NCBI GenBank assembly: GCA_946122785.1
Contig: CAMGYJ010000004.1
Span: forward strand, 54,878,679-54,942,678
Direction of reading: 5' to 3'
Length of the DNA stretch: 64,000 nucleotides
From: Linum tenue
Taxonomy: Eukaryota > Streptophyta > Magnoliopsida > Malpighiales > Linaceae
The translations under genes were made by a program, and so were the position numbers. The notes beneath the pieces were generated by a model. It saw only the letters and a program-made list of their open reading frames with translations. It searched no databases and was not told where the DNA came from. Below are positions 10,965-22,355 of the stretch, one piece after another. Position 1 is the stretch's first letter, and the number at the start of each line of letters is the position of its first letter.

Positions 10965-11280
10965 ACATACCACAAGACAAAGCTCGATTCCAAGAGTGAT
11001 AGCAAATAAATCTCGAGATACTTTACTATGTTGACTCGATGTATCAACCTTTATTTTTATAATGAGGAATAAAAGATCGCCCGCATTTTCACATATTTGG
11101 AACATTTTGTGGATATTATCAATCTTGATTTTAGGTTTTGCATCAATGATTCTCTTTTCAAAATGATTGCATCTCTTCCAAATATTTTTTTTTTAATTAA
11201 CTTTGCTCCTCTAAAAATGGGAACCTTAAAATTGCATTTCATGTTTCCAAGTTAAGCCATGAGATTTTCATATTAAGAAA
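10965..11280. other. Internal LARD sequence, no gene seen
   Basis: AT-rich internal sequence downstream of the gag-like frame with no recognised domain. Confidence 0.4.
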
Positions 11281-11287
11281 ATATATA

Positions 11288-11440
11288 CACCCCACTGGTG
11301 TCGAGTGATTATAAACACTTCATGAGTGTCAAAACTTTTGCACCCCACTAATAAACAGACTGTGCACACCTTACTGATATCGAGAGTTTGAGCATCCCAA
11401 TGGTGTTGAGAGTGTAAACACCCCACTGGTGTCCATAAAT
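11288..11440 (+). repeat. Short tandem array, CACCCCACTGGTGTC units
   Basis: Four to five degenerate units of roughly 30-40 bp built around CACCCCACTGGTGT and TCGAGAGT, each unit partly self-complementary (CACTGGTG). It is the first of three tandem arrays inside the LARD interior. Confidence 0.6.
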
Positions 11441-12700
11441 AATGCGAGCTAAATAGTCAAAGGGTGTAACGGGGATACGAAACTAGACTGCTTATAGAAG
11501 CTTGTCACTACCATAACCGATATCATCTATAAAATTAAGGCTCGACTAGAAAGGAGGTTGATTATCCAAATCATGGTCCATAACCACCGATATGCCGACA
11601 TCATAATAGCCAAATTCCCACAAAGCCCTAACGGCCAGAAGATTGAAGAGGTTGAATGATCCAATTTGACAAACTCACATCATCAGTTGAGGTTTTAATG
11701 AGACAAAAAGCTCCATTGTCAAATGCCTACATCCCTAAGTCCGAATTGTGGGCTATCCAAGCAGAAAAAGCATTCGAACAATACGTGCCAGCACCAAATA
11801 TCTCGCTTCTTCAAGAAAGGAATGACCAAGTGGCCTAGCCAACAAGGAGGACCACTCCAAAGATTGATGTATTGACAACTCTCCTAACAACTTCATGCTC
11901 GTATACAAAAATCAAAAGCGCCAAAATAGCAATATGTATGGGGGGCATAGCAAAGCCAAGTAAATCCCACAAAAAAAAAAGAAGAAGCCAAAAAGGCATG
12001 AAAAAAAATCAAAATAGAAAAAGCTCGTGGGACTTACACTTTGGATACCCATGCATGAGCACTTGAAGTCATAATTCTCAAGCAAGTCACGAATAAAGGT
12101 TATTGACTACCTTTCTAAAAGGCCAAAAGGATGATTTCGAGTCTGTCGTCAAAGTGGTCACAAGAGCAATGTAGAGTCATTCTCACAACCAACCTATCTA
12201 CACACCCCTGCGGGGGCTAGTCATCAAATTAAACACCTATCCAAATGAAGAGTATTCGTCTGCCAAGCCTGAAGAAATGACACAAGTAAACTCGAATAGG
12301 ATGGGGCACCAAAGAGAAGAATTTCTGCCTGATCTAAAATCCACTCCATGATCATCCTCATTTTCCATCACTTGAACTCTCCCTTTCAAGAAAAACAAAA
12401 ACCACCATTATAATAATACTTCAGCAGCCATGCCTGCACCACAGAAGGGTTTTCCCACATTCATTATTTTGATAACCAATGAGAAGTCAAAGCTTGTATC
12501 ATACCAAGACCTTCATCATCCATCCTTTCAAGGTAAAAAAAAAAGGACCCGACAAGTGACAAGATTTCCAGGATCAAATTTCTACTCAAATTACCTAGTC
12601 GTGCTTATCCCTCTAAATCAAATTTTCAAGACAAGGGGGCAACCTAAGCCAAAATATACCCGCAAAGATACCCAAGGCGAGCCACCATTCTCGAAAAAAT
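11441..12700. other. Internal LARD sequence, no pol domains
   Basis: Only short frames occur here, for example 11656-11838. None shows protease, reverse transcriptase, RNase H or integrase motifs, so the pol region is truly absent and not merely frameshifted. Confidence 0.55.
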
Positions 12701-12960
12701 GAGAGCTCCACAACAAAGATTTCATTTACCCATCAATCAGTCTCATACTTTGGGGGCAAGCCAAAAATTCCTCAACAATGGACTTTTCGCGAAGAAATTA
12801 TCTCGCTTATCCATCAATCAGTCTAATACTTTGGGGAAAGCCAAACGTCCCTCCACAAGGAACTTCACGCGACAAGAAAAGACGATCCCCATTATCTATC
12901 AATCAGATTCATACCTTGGGGGCAAGCCGAAAACCCTCAAAATGAAGCTGCCTATGACTA
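12701..12960 (+). repeat. Tandem array, about 90-bp units
   Basis: Three degenerate copies share the phrases CATCAATCAGTCTCATACTT and GGGGGCAAGCC, beginning near 12732, 12812 and 12895. They are separated by more variable purine-rich sequence. Second tandem array of the LARD interior. Confidence 0.6.
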
Positions 12961-14610
12961 AGGCCATATCATAGGATCTTCCTTTACCAACCTCTCATTT
13001 GCGACAAGCATAATTTCCATACCATGAGAACTCTTACAGTTGGAGTCATACCAAACCAAGCTTTTTCAGGAAAGTTCAGGAACTTTTACCACGAGAACGT
13101 ACAAAGATTGCTCGAACTCTACATGATCAACAAACCTATACCTCGAGCACATTTTTTGCATCAACGTGGTGACTAGAATCTTAATAGTAGCCGAAGTATC
13201 GTAAACTCGAAGCACCCATAGAAATAAATGAGAGTGAATCTGAGCATGAGAGTGAGAGTAAAAGTGAGGGCTTAAAGATATTCTCATGGCTTGACTTCTA
13301 ATAAAAACAAATTTTTAAACAAAGGAAATAACAACACAAGAAATCATTTTTCTCATATTGCACACACTTCAGCGAGGTTTTGATTTCTAAAATCAGGGTC
13401 CCATTATTGCTTTTTCAAAATGAGATTTTTCAAACATTGATGCATTCATCTTAAGTCAAGATTGGTAAAGGTCACATTTTGTTCCAAAAAGAGGAAAACA
13501 AGTAACATATCTACGCAGGCAAATTGGTGCCACCCAAAAAAATGGTTCTCCAAACCCCTCAAATCTTTGAGTAAACAGGAAATCTCAGAGATCTTGAAAC
13601 ATTTATGTTCAAGCTATCCAACCTGTCAATCAAACTATCCTCCAACTAAATATTTTTTACCTCACACCTTCCGGCAAAGTCAATCAAACATGTCTAGAAA
13701 CCGCCATCAACAAGACAATATCCAGAGATGACAAATTCCTCTTAGCCAAGCATGACATACTCGCATAACAAGAATATCAAACAAACTAAAAAAGCACATT
13801 ATCCTGAGGCCACCTTGCTACAAAAGCCTCCCACAAAATCAACCTACCAAGCACAATCATGAATAAGAAAATCATATGGCTAACACATCAGCCACTCAAG
13901 CGCTAGTGTCCAAGGTGGAGAAAGCAGAGGGCCAACCTTTCACCAAGTCCCAGAAATGACATACCTTGTGCTCACTGAGTATATAAAAGAGGATAAACTA
14001 GATGGCAAGCCCAGTACCTCGAGATAGTGACACACGCCAACGAAAGAAAGTACCCATGCCGGCAGTATGCTACTCCATTGCGAGCACAACCAAGGATCAA
14101 GTTTACTGAAAGGGAATGACATATTTTCCTTGTGGATGATCGAATTAAGAGAATCCATAAAAAACATCAACACCATGATTATGCATTATGCTCTTTCCTT
14201 TGCATACCCTTCAAGACATCATCATATGACTCATCATACAACCTTTTTCAAATGCACTTCACATACATCATATGGCATAATTTCCGAATGCACTTCAAAC
14301 TAATCATATGACATCATGCATTCGGTAGCAAATCTCAAGAAATTCATAGCCAAAGTAAACATCAATAATTGCCAAAGTTCACTTAAAGTGAAAGAACATT
14401 TTCATCAACATATCTCATCATGATATTGCATCAGATCATATAATCATAAACATTTGACATCACATACAAACTTTGCAAGTTCAAGTTCTAGACCTATCTG
14501 AATTTCGTCTAGAATTTATCAATTGGTTGCTTTAACATCTCCTAACAAACATACAACTCCATGTCACCTATGATTAAGGTTTTTAAAAAACTCTGCATAT
14601 CCTCAAACAC
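12961..14610. other. Internal LARD sequence, no gene seen
   Basis: Non-coding internal region. A short direct repetition of CATATGACATCAT/ATCATATG phrases occurs at 14215-14315. No protein domain was recognised. Confidence 0.4.
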
Positions 14611-14611
14611 A

Positions 14612-15545
14612 AGAAGGCTACACTGCGAAGAAGGTTACACCGCGAAGAAAGCTACATTGCGAGGGAAACCAATTAGCACCCACATTAGACTGCACTGCAA
14701 GGGAGCTAATCAGGACCCATAAGAAGGCTACACTGCGAAGAAGGCTAAACTACGAGGGAAACCAATTAGTACCCACAGGTAGGCTACACTGCAAGGGAGC
14801 TAATCAGGACCCATAAGAAGGATACACTGCGAAGAAAGCTACATTGCGAGGGAAACCAATCAGCACCCACAAGTTGGCTACACTGCGGGGGAGCTAATGA
14901 GGACCCATAAGAAAGCTACATTGCGAAGAAGGCTACACTGCGAGGGAAACCAATTAGTACCCACAAGAAGGCTACACTGTGAGGGAGCTAATTAGGACCC
15001 ATAAGAAAGCTACATTGCGAAGAAGGCTACACTGCGAGGGAAACCAATTAGTACCCACAAGAAGGCTACACTGTGAGGGAGCTAATTAGGACCCATAAGA
15101 AAGCTACATTGCGAAGAAGGCTACACTGCGAGGGAAACCAATTAGTACCCACAAGAAGACTACACTGTGAGGGAGCTAATTAGGACCCATAAGAAAGCTA
15201 CATTGCGAAGAAGGCTACACTGCGAGGGAAACCAATTAGTATCCACAAGAAGGCTACACTGCGAGGGAACTAATCAGACCCACTAGAAGGATACACTGCG
15301 AGGGAAACCAATCAGCACCCACAAGTTGGCTACATTGCGAGGGAGCTAATCAGACCCACTAGAAAGCTACATTGCGAGAAATTAATTAGTACCTACATCT
15401 AGGCTACAATACTAGGGAGCTAATTAGAACTCACTAGAAGGCTACACTGCGAGGAAACCAATCAGCACCCACATCTAGGCTACATTGTCGAGGAACTAAT
15501 AGGACCCATTGCATGACTATACCACATGGGAGCTAATCAATGACT
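14612..15545 (+). repeat. Tandem array with 94-bp higher-order repeat
   Basis: The block is built from a ~38-bp monomer of the type GGCTACACTGCGAGGG plus (AAACCAATTAGTACCCACAA or AGCTAATTAGGACCCATAA) and a truncated ~18-bp form ending TTGCGAA. Between 14911 and about 15286 these combine into a regular 94-bp higher-order unit; GAAAGCTACA starts at 14911, 15005, 15099 and 15193. The flanks are more divergent versions. It lies about 135 bp before the 3' LTR, where Ogre-type elements commonly carry tandem repeats. Confidence 0.85.
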
Positions 15546-15665
15546 TCAAAACTTCAAAGAAGTTGGTTAATGCACCAAACTAAAATATCACAATATAGTT
15601 AGTAAACCGACAAAAAATGGTGTGTTATGAATAACTTTGTATACCTCTCAAATACCAAGAGATAT

Positions 15666-15680
15666 ACAAAGGGGGGCAAC
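15666..15680 (+). other. Polypurine tract of the LARD
   Basis: ACAAAGGGGGGCAAC abuts the 3' LTR, the expected position of the plus-strand primer. The purine-rich GGGGGGCAAC form fits Tat/Ogre elements. Confidence 0.75.
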
Positions 15681-18600
15681 TGTAGACACCACTTTTTGTC
15701 CGGGTTAAAACATATTTAATCAATTAAAATTTAGTGTCAGATTTGTAATAACAAATCTTGAACGATCTTCTAGCTTAAACATAATTGTAGTGCTTGGGTT
15801 GGGTCTTGCTTGCCATAATTCAATGAGATTAGCAATAGCTAATCTCAATTGATACAATTCATTAGTGATGACTTGACATGTGAATTAATTGATTCTTAAG
15901 ACGTTGGGTCTTGTAAGAATTGAATCACGATTTCGAAATAAAAAATAGGAGTCATAACAATCTTATTAAGACAGCTACAATGCCAAATAATTGAAAACGT
16001 TATTACAATTAATTACACCACTAATTTTCTATTAGGTTAAACCAATTACAATTGTACAATAAAATAAATTGGCATCAAGCCCACTCTACACTGGCCCAAA
16101 TCCGGGTCAACATGCCTGCCCAATTTTTAACCCAACTCAGCCTATACCATCCAAACCAAACCGGTTCGATTCAACCCAATCCATAAGCTACACAAACATA
16201 GAGGGCGGCCCCTATCACCTCTCAAATCCAATTACATTGTGCCAACACATCTGATTTTTTTCTATAAAAAGAGCTCTTTAGCTCTGGCAAAAGGGGGGAA
16301 AGGAAAAAAACATTCCCTGAACCTTTTCTTCTCTGTCACTTCCTTCCTCCTCTTCCTCAAAATACCAAACAGAAAAGAGAAGCCGAAAAGAAAATAGAAA
16401 AACAAAGACAAACATTCCCTCACTCTCTTCTTCATACTGTCACCTTCTTTCCCCTTTCTAATTTTATTTCTTCTTCTTCCACCTCTTACTCAAAACCTGC
16501 ACAAACAGAAGCCAAAAGAAGTTACAAAAATTCCCTCACCACAAGCATCCTACCACTGCCGCCAACTTCAGCAAAGCAAAAAAAAACCCAAGAAGGAGAC
16601 GGAAAAAGGGAGGTCAGAATCATAATCAAACTACAAACAAAGGTTGGTAGCCAAAACCAACCATCATCATCTTAATCATTCATCTTCTTCAACCATCTCA
16701 TTTTAAGTTCTTTTCAAAATAGAAACTCAATCAATCCCATTCAAACTACAAGCAGGTTGATTTTATTTGAAAGAGGAATATACCTAATCTATTCCAAGCA
16801 ATTCCAATCTGACTACTCTCATCTACTTATTATTATCGTTGTACTTTATCAGATACTTTCTCATTCAAGCAATTAATCACTACTGTCATCTACTTGTATA
16901 CATTCATCTTTCTACTCAAGTCCCTTTTACATTTTAAGCACTTACCATTATCACCATCCTTGTATTGATTTGTCTCCTCTTTCTATTTCTATATAAACTA
17001 TAAAGCTCACAAATATCTTCGTTCAAGATAGCTATGTATAATTATACAGCTACTGATAATCTACTAATACCAATATAGATATATGTTTCATCGATCATCT
17101 CATTTATACTTTTATCATGTTAGTATGAAATTCCATCATTACACACATATATAAAACAAAGCTAAAACCACCACTAATAAATCACGTAACAGAAAGCAAC
17201 AGGCCATAATCCCAATCACTACTCAACTTTTAGTATTGAAAGCATCATAAATACCAAGTTACGTCTAGAATCTAAAGCCCCCATGAACCAACCCATAATA
17301 CACAATGATACAGATTTATCAACCTGTCCTAAAACTACTCTGATAGAAATCCCAAACTTATAAAACACCATGAACCTCGAATCCAAAAATGGCCCAAAGT
17401 AACAGTTAATAGTCCAAACTCGAGTTCACCCACAATATATGAAACAACCAGATTTTGACCAAACTGCTCAAACAATAGATTTACCAAAAAACACCACCAA
17501 TAAACCTTGAAATCATGCTAGAGTACACTCTAAACACAAAAGCAATGGACTTCCCAGAAACACAGGTTTGAAAACTAGTTTGAAACCTATAGAACAGAGA
17601 AACTAAACCAGAACCCATTAAGCAAACAGGATAAACCAGAAATAAATAAATCCATAGAAATAACCTACCCGAAATCCCCCACCGAAAATCGAATCTGTCC
17701 CCGGTGACTATATCCCATTTTCTCCTCTTCGTTCGAAACCAAAAAGATAAAAATAACGAGTAAGAACCAACCAAGAAAAAAAAACAAAAAATGACGAAAC
17801 TAAGAAACGCTAGAGCTTACCAGAGGCGAGGTTCTAAGTCGCTGCTGTCTTTATCACCGGTAAAGCGCCGAGCCCCCGACGATTCTTGTTCCTCCTCCCC
17901 TTGATTGAACCTAAGATAGAACCCAGAAAATCAGAACTGAAATCAAGATGAAAACCCCTAAATCCCACATGCAAAAGCAAAAAAAAACCCCTCACACCCT
18001 CACGCCTGTGATACCCAGAACCGCCGCCGCGTCCATCGCCGTTAGTTTTGCACCGACGACGACTTCGTTCCCTTCCTTCGATCGAGAACAAAACCCCAAA
18101 ACAAACAGAAACAAGTCAGAATCCCTAGATCTTCAACTAAATCACACAAAACCGCCACCACTCTCTTTACCCAGATTAAAACCCAAGAATCGAACCCTAA
18201 AATACGACGTGCACAAACTGTAAAAGGGCAAACTCACCTTAATCGCCGCTGTCGGTACCTTGGTCGGCGTCCATCGCTGATCTTCCACGCGCTTCTGTCT
18301 TTGTCTCCATTTCACTTCGTCGTTTCCATCAGAGGAGAGTAGCGGCTGTCTAGGGTCGGATTAGAGGTAGAATGGGTTTTTGGATTTAGCTTTAGGTCGA
18401 ATGGAAGAAGAAGAAAATGAAAGAAAGGAGGCAGAGGCAAGGTTTGAGAGTGGCGGCCGCTTGGGTCGCAAATAGGAGAATGCTAGGGTTCCTTTAAGTT
18501 CAAACACAATTACACTCGTCTCTCATAAAGACGGATTTGCCCTCGCCATCTTAAAAATTTAAAAATAAAACCGGCCCTATTGAGATTTGAACCCGCGTCC

Positions 18601-19446
18601 GTAAGATCAAAAATACCACGAGTTAGTTTAATCAGCCACTACGCTACATAATTTTACTTGCAACTTTAATCTCCTCATTTTTGCTTATTCCTGCTTAAGC
18701 TTAATACGCAATATTTGAATCGACTTATCGTGCTAAGATCGTTGCTTTTCACCAAATTATGGCTACCACTTTCGCTTTGCCTTCTTTATTCATACATATA
18801 CTAGTTTTACCTAGAAAATCCCTTAATACGAAACCTCGATCAATATATCATGATAGTCGCTCTCAATAAAATTGTTTTAAAGATTATATAACACTCAATC
18901 ACTAAATTGAAACATCATAAATACATTGTCTAACAAATCTAATTATCATCTTAGCCACGATCAATAGAACGTGTTAAGATTCCCTTTTCAAAACTTATCA
19001 ACTTTATCGAACTACGTGGACTTTGATCCCGGATACTCGGGTACGTAGGCAACCAATAGGTTCGAGTCCAACTAACAAAAATAATCTTTCTTTACGTTCG
19101 AGATTTACGTTAATAAACGTATGATCGAATTGTAAAGATAAATATCTAAATTATCAAATCATCACATAATTAAATACGTAAATAAGGCAAAAATTATAAA
19201 CACCCAACCTTTAAAAACTTATCGATTTAAGTAGTACCCATTTGGGGCGTTGTGGGGTGTGAATACACTTTCCCACACGTAACCGTACTCCCGAACCTAG
19301 AAAAATCTAAAACTCGCGGACCAGATTTCTGGTTTTAACCTAAATAACAAAACCGGAAATGGGTGTTCGATCCACCCCAAGTAAGGTCGATGGCGACTCC
19401 GATCAGTTCGCAACGAATCCCGCAATCCGGAGGGGCGGTTGCGACA
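15681..19446 (+). repeat. 3' LTR of the giant LARD
   Basis: A 3,766-bp copy of 5683-9447 with the same TATA box (16263-16270), antisense gene-like segment and tRNA-like relic. One extra A in the run near 17980 accounts for the length difference. The near-identity shows little time since insertion. Confidence 0.95.
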
Positions 19447-19570
19447 CTACCCGTTTCTTATGTGGGTGTGGGTATGGGTAAAACCCGAACTACTTTGGGT
19501 AGGGTAACGGATATGCACTATCCGTCCCCGACCCGACCCGACCCGACCCATTGCCATCCCTATATATGGT

Positions 19571-20516
19571 AACTGGATATGATCAGTTTATACTCATACC
19601 CATTTATTTAATTTGGGTTGGGTTTGTACCCATACCTATATGAAAATTACAGTTTGATACATAAACTTAATACATCATTAGATTTTGAGCTAAATTTAAT
19701 TCTCTTGCATATAAGTCAACAAAATAATGATGGAAATTACATTTTAGTACCTAAAATTTTTATGCATTACATTTTGATACCTAAAATTTTTAAGTTTTAC
19801 AAATAGATCCAAATTTTGTATTTGTAAGTTAAAACAACATCAAGAAAATAGGTATTCATATCCTACCCATGCACATTTAGAGTATTGAAGCAATATTCAT
19901 ATCATATCCAAACTCATCTTCGAAACATCAAATCATATATACTCCACCTATACTCTACTCTCTACCCATACTTAATGGGTTTACTTGTGCTTGGGTAGAA
20001 TTACCAATGAGTGAATAAATGGCTTGAATTCGGCCAAAGTGTGTGAGGTGGTAAGTCCAAGGGGGTCCATCTATTGTTGGTGGCTTGCCTGCCTCATCGT
20101 GGCCGATAAACACTCAAGCTAGTGTGCTAGCTAGGATGAGGATTCATTGGGTAATTTAATCGTATTATCATAACTCATATGAGTATTGCGTTGGGCTCGT
20201 ATTCACTTTTAATGATTTTAATTTAAACATAGATCATCGCATTGACTGTCTTCAACCCAATTCACCTCTTCGATGTTGGAGTTTTAATATATTCATGTTT
20301 GCTTCAAGAAAGATCATATATTAATTTGTTTGGATACGCAAAATGATAAGTCTAATTTAGATCCAACGTAAAAATCCAAATATGAGAATGTTGCAAATCA
20401 AAATTAACGCGACACATGATAAACCGGGTTTAGCCTATTCCTAGCTTTATAGCCTCCAGATCATATTAATAACTAGCTGCAAAAATACCTATACACCATC
20501 ATGTTTATGCTACTAA
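19571..20516. other. AT-rich spacer with short repeats
   Basis: Contains two close copies of TTACATTTT(A/G)(G/A)TACCTAAAATTTT (about 19736 and 19768) and CCCAT/GGGT-rich stretches resembling hAT-MITE interiors. No gene was recognised. Confidence 0.4.
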
Positions 20517-20780
20517 TAGGGCTGTTAATGAGCCGAGTTATTCGTGAACGGCTCGGTCTCGAACTCGATAAAAGCTTGTTCGATTAAAAAAAGATCGGCT
20601 CGTTAATAAACGAGCCGAGTTTGAGCTCTACCTTGTATGGCTCGTGAAGCTCGTGAGCTAGCTCGATTAGGTGGCTCGTTGAATACAACTCATGAACTGT
20701 CTCGTTTTGAGCTTATGAGATGTCTCAACATTGTGAATAGAGAGCCAACTCGAATACAGCTTGTGAGAAATCAATCTATA
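20517..20780. repeat. hAT-like repeat fragment, GGCTCG-rich
   Basis: Begins TAGGGCTGTTAATGAGCC, matching the TAGG-type ends of the other hAT MITEs here. It contains many GGCTCG(T/A)/CGAGCC inversions. The opposite terminus was not found, so this is probably one end of a truncated element. Confidence 0.4.
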
Positions 20781-20957
20781 TTTTATGAGTTGGTTTGTTA
20801 ATGATGCATATAATTATTAAATTGTATATATCACCTCATATGGAGTCTAATACATTGAGTATATGTAAGCAAATACGTCTCATATATGACATAACATTAG
20901 GTAATCACATGTATCACATTCACATATGACATATAAATATTAGGGTATTTATATTAT

Positions 20958-21180
20958 AAATTAGGGTTAATACCTTAGTTTGGCCCGAATTATAGACAAA
21001 CTTTCTACTTTGGCCCTTGGTATCGGAAATTGCTATTCTAGCCTAAACTATGTAGCATACTTTCTTATTTGACCCGGAGGTGGGTTTGACCGTCAAATTA
21101 GACGGTCAACCGAGTTTACCATTAGTCAAAGTCCACCTCACTTGCCACGTGAGCTATCAGGAAATAAAAAAAATATTTTT
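20958..21180. repeat. Dispersed repeat fragment truncated by LINE insertion
   Basis: Starts AGGGTTAATACCTTAGTTTG and continues with GGCCC/TTTGACC phrases; this style of sequence is dispersed in plant genomes and often ends with an inverted copy. Here only one end is visible, and the poly(T) side of a LINE abuts it at about 21198. Confidence 0.35.
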
Positions 21181-21402
21181 TTTTTGAATTTTGTTAATTT
21201 TTTTCTTTGATGAATCGATATACTTTCATTCCATCAAAAAGCAGTGCTGGCAACACCCTTGCCAGCTAGGGGAAAATGGGAGCATAATGATAATGAAAAA
21301 ACAAAAACACTTCAACTATAGAGCTATCAAACCAAACAAAACCAACCTAGTACCTAGGGGAGCAACTAACTCTGGGGGGAAAGGGTAAGAGACCTGAAGT
21401 AG

Positions 21403-22355
21403 CTAGGAACCAGAAGCCCAAAAAATCTCCAACTCTTTCGGATCCTGCACCAGCACACAAACTTCGCTCTTAATCAGCTGAACCAAAGCCTCAGGGGACC
21501 GCTTCTGATCACCAAAAGCCCTCTTGCATCGCTCTCTCCACACATGGCTCACCATTGAGTGCCAAATCAGTCTACCATGCATTGCAACCACTGACTTTGT
21601 ACCAAGCTTCCTTGTAGCCCAGCTGAGATTCTCCTCCCAGTTCTGAGGAAAGAAAGAGCAAAATCTCCCAAAAAAATGCTTATGAACAGCAGAGTAGTAG
21701 GGAAAGACAGAGAACAGATGGTCCCTTGTCTCTCCTGCCTGATCACAGAGGAAGCAGTGATCAGAACCTACAAATCCCCATTTTTTCATCTTGTCTTTTG
21801 TTTGGATTTTGTTGTGTATAATAAGCCAAGCAAGGAATCTATTCCTAGGGATGGAGAGTCCCTTCCAAATAAGCTTATACCAGCTTACTCTACTGTGTCT
21901 TGTTCTAACAGATTCCCATATCAGCTTGATGGGGTATCTCTTCAGTGGTTTATCATCACAGTGCAGCACTCCATCCTTCCAACAAAATAGGTTAGGGAGC
22001 TTGTTTCTAATTCTCAGCAACTTCCCCCAGTTCCATGATCCACTAATATTGACATTCCAAAAATCTCTGCCTTTCAACTTGTAGGCCTGGATCCAAGCAA
22101 CCCACAGTGATCCTTGCTGCATCATAACCGCCCATATTTGCCTGTAGACACAAGCATAATTCCAGGAAACAAGATCCCTCATACCCTGTCCTCCTTTTTT
22201 TGGGATGGCCAAGTACTTCCATGCCATCTTAGCTTTAAGTTTGAGACCAGGGCCAACTGACCAGAGGAAATTACTGCAAATTCTCTCAACCTCCTGAATA
22301 ACAACCTTGGGGAACCAGTCTGTGTAGCTCGAGTAGTCATCTGTGATAGCAAGCT
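21403..22355 (-). pseudogene. LINE ORF2 C-terminal part (RT thumb to zf-RVT)
   Basis: The frame starts within the RT thumb region (VIQEVERICSNFLW motif), continues through MAWKYLAIPKKGGQGMRDL and the long connection domain, and reaches the zinc-binding zf-RVT motif, here CFLCDQAGETRDHLF, with the second half altered (VFPYY where a Cys is usual). It ends in a tail rich in Arg and Trp at 21403. The frame is open from 22227. The polymerase palm with its FADD motif is absent. The upstream junction with ORF1 lies near 22355. It is non-functional as a polymerase; the remaining part is unlikely to have a role of its own. Confidence 0.75.

Larger units (their letters stand above)
5683..19446 (+). mobile_element. 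Large LTR retrotransposon derivative (LARD), Tat/Ogre-like
   Basis: A 13,764-bp element bounded by TGT...ACA LTRs of 3,765 and 3,766 bp, with a 5-bp target duplication CTACC (5678-5682 and 19447-19451). Behind the 5' LTR lies an 18-nt match to the 3' end of plant tRNA-Arg; before the 3' LTR is a purine-rich tract. The 6.2-kb interior encodes only a gag-like fragment and three tandem-repeat arrays, with no protease, reverse transcriptase or integrase. The tRNA-Arg primer site, very long LTRs, internal tandem repeats and gag C terminus together point to the Tat/Ogre branch of Ty3/gypsy. On reading, the LTRs differ by one substitution (5750 A, 15749 G) and one A-run length change, so insertion is recent. 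Mobilisation must be in trans. Confidence 0.92.
5230..19562. mobile_element. hAT-type MITE split by the giant LTR element
   Basis: The two halves are 5230-5682 and 19452-19562. Perfect 12-bp terminal inverted repeats, TAGGGATGGCAA and TTGCCATCCCTA, are 14.3 kb apart and flanked by an identical 8-bp duplication, TATATGGT (5222-5229 and 19563-19570). With the LTR element and its TSD removed, the MITE is about 564 bp. Its interior is built of repeated CCCGAACCCG/GGGTATGGGTA phrases and has no coding capacity. Similar TAGG-ended elements occur at 33075, 41886 and probably 57845. Confidence 0.85.

Noticed and set aside
14612..15545. CRISPR-like array
   Set aside because: Repeats are contiguous and of mixed length with no unique spacers, and the context is a plant retrotransposon.
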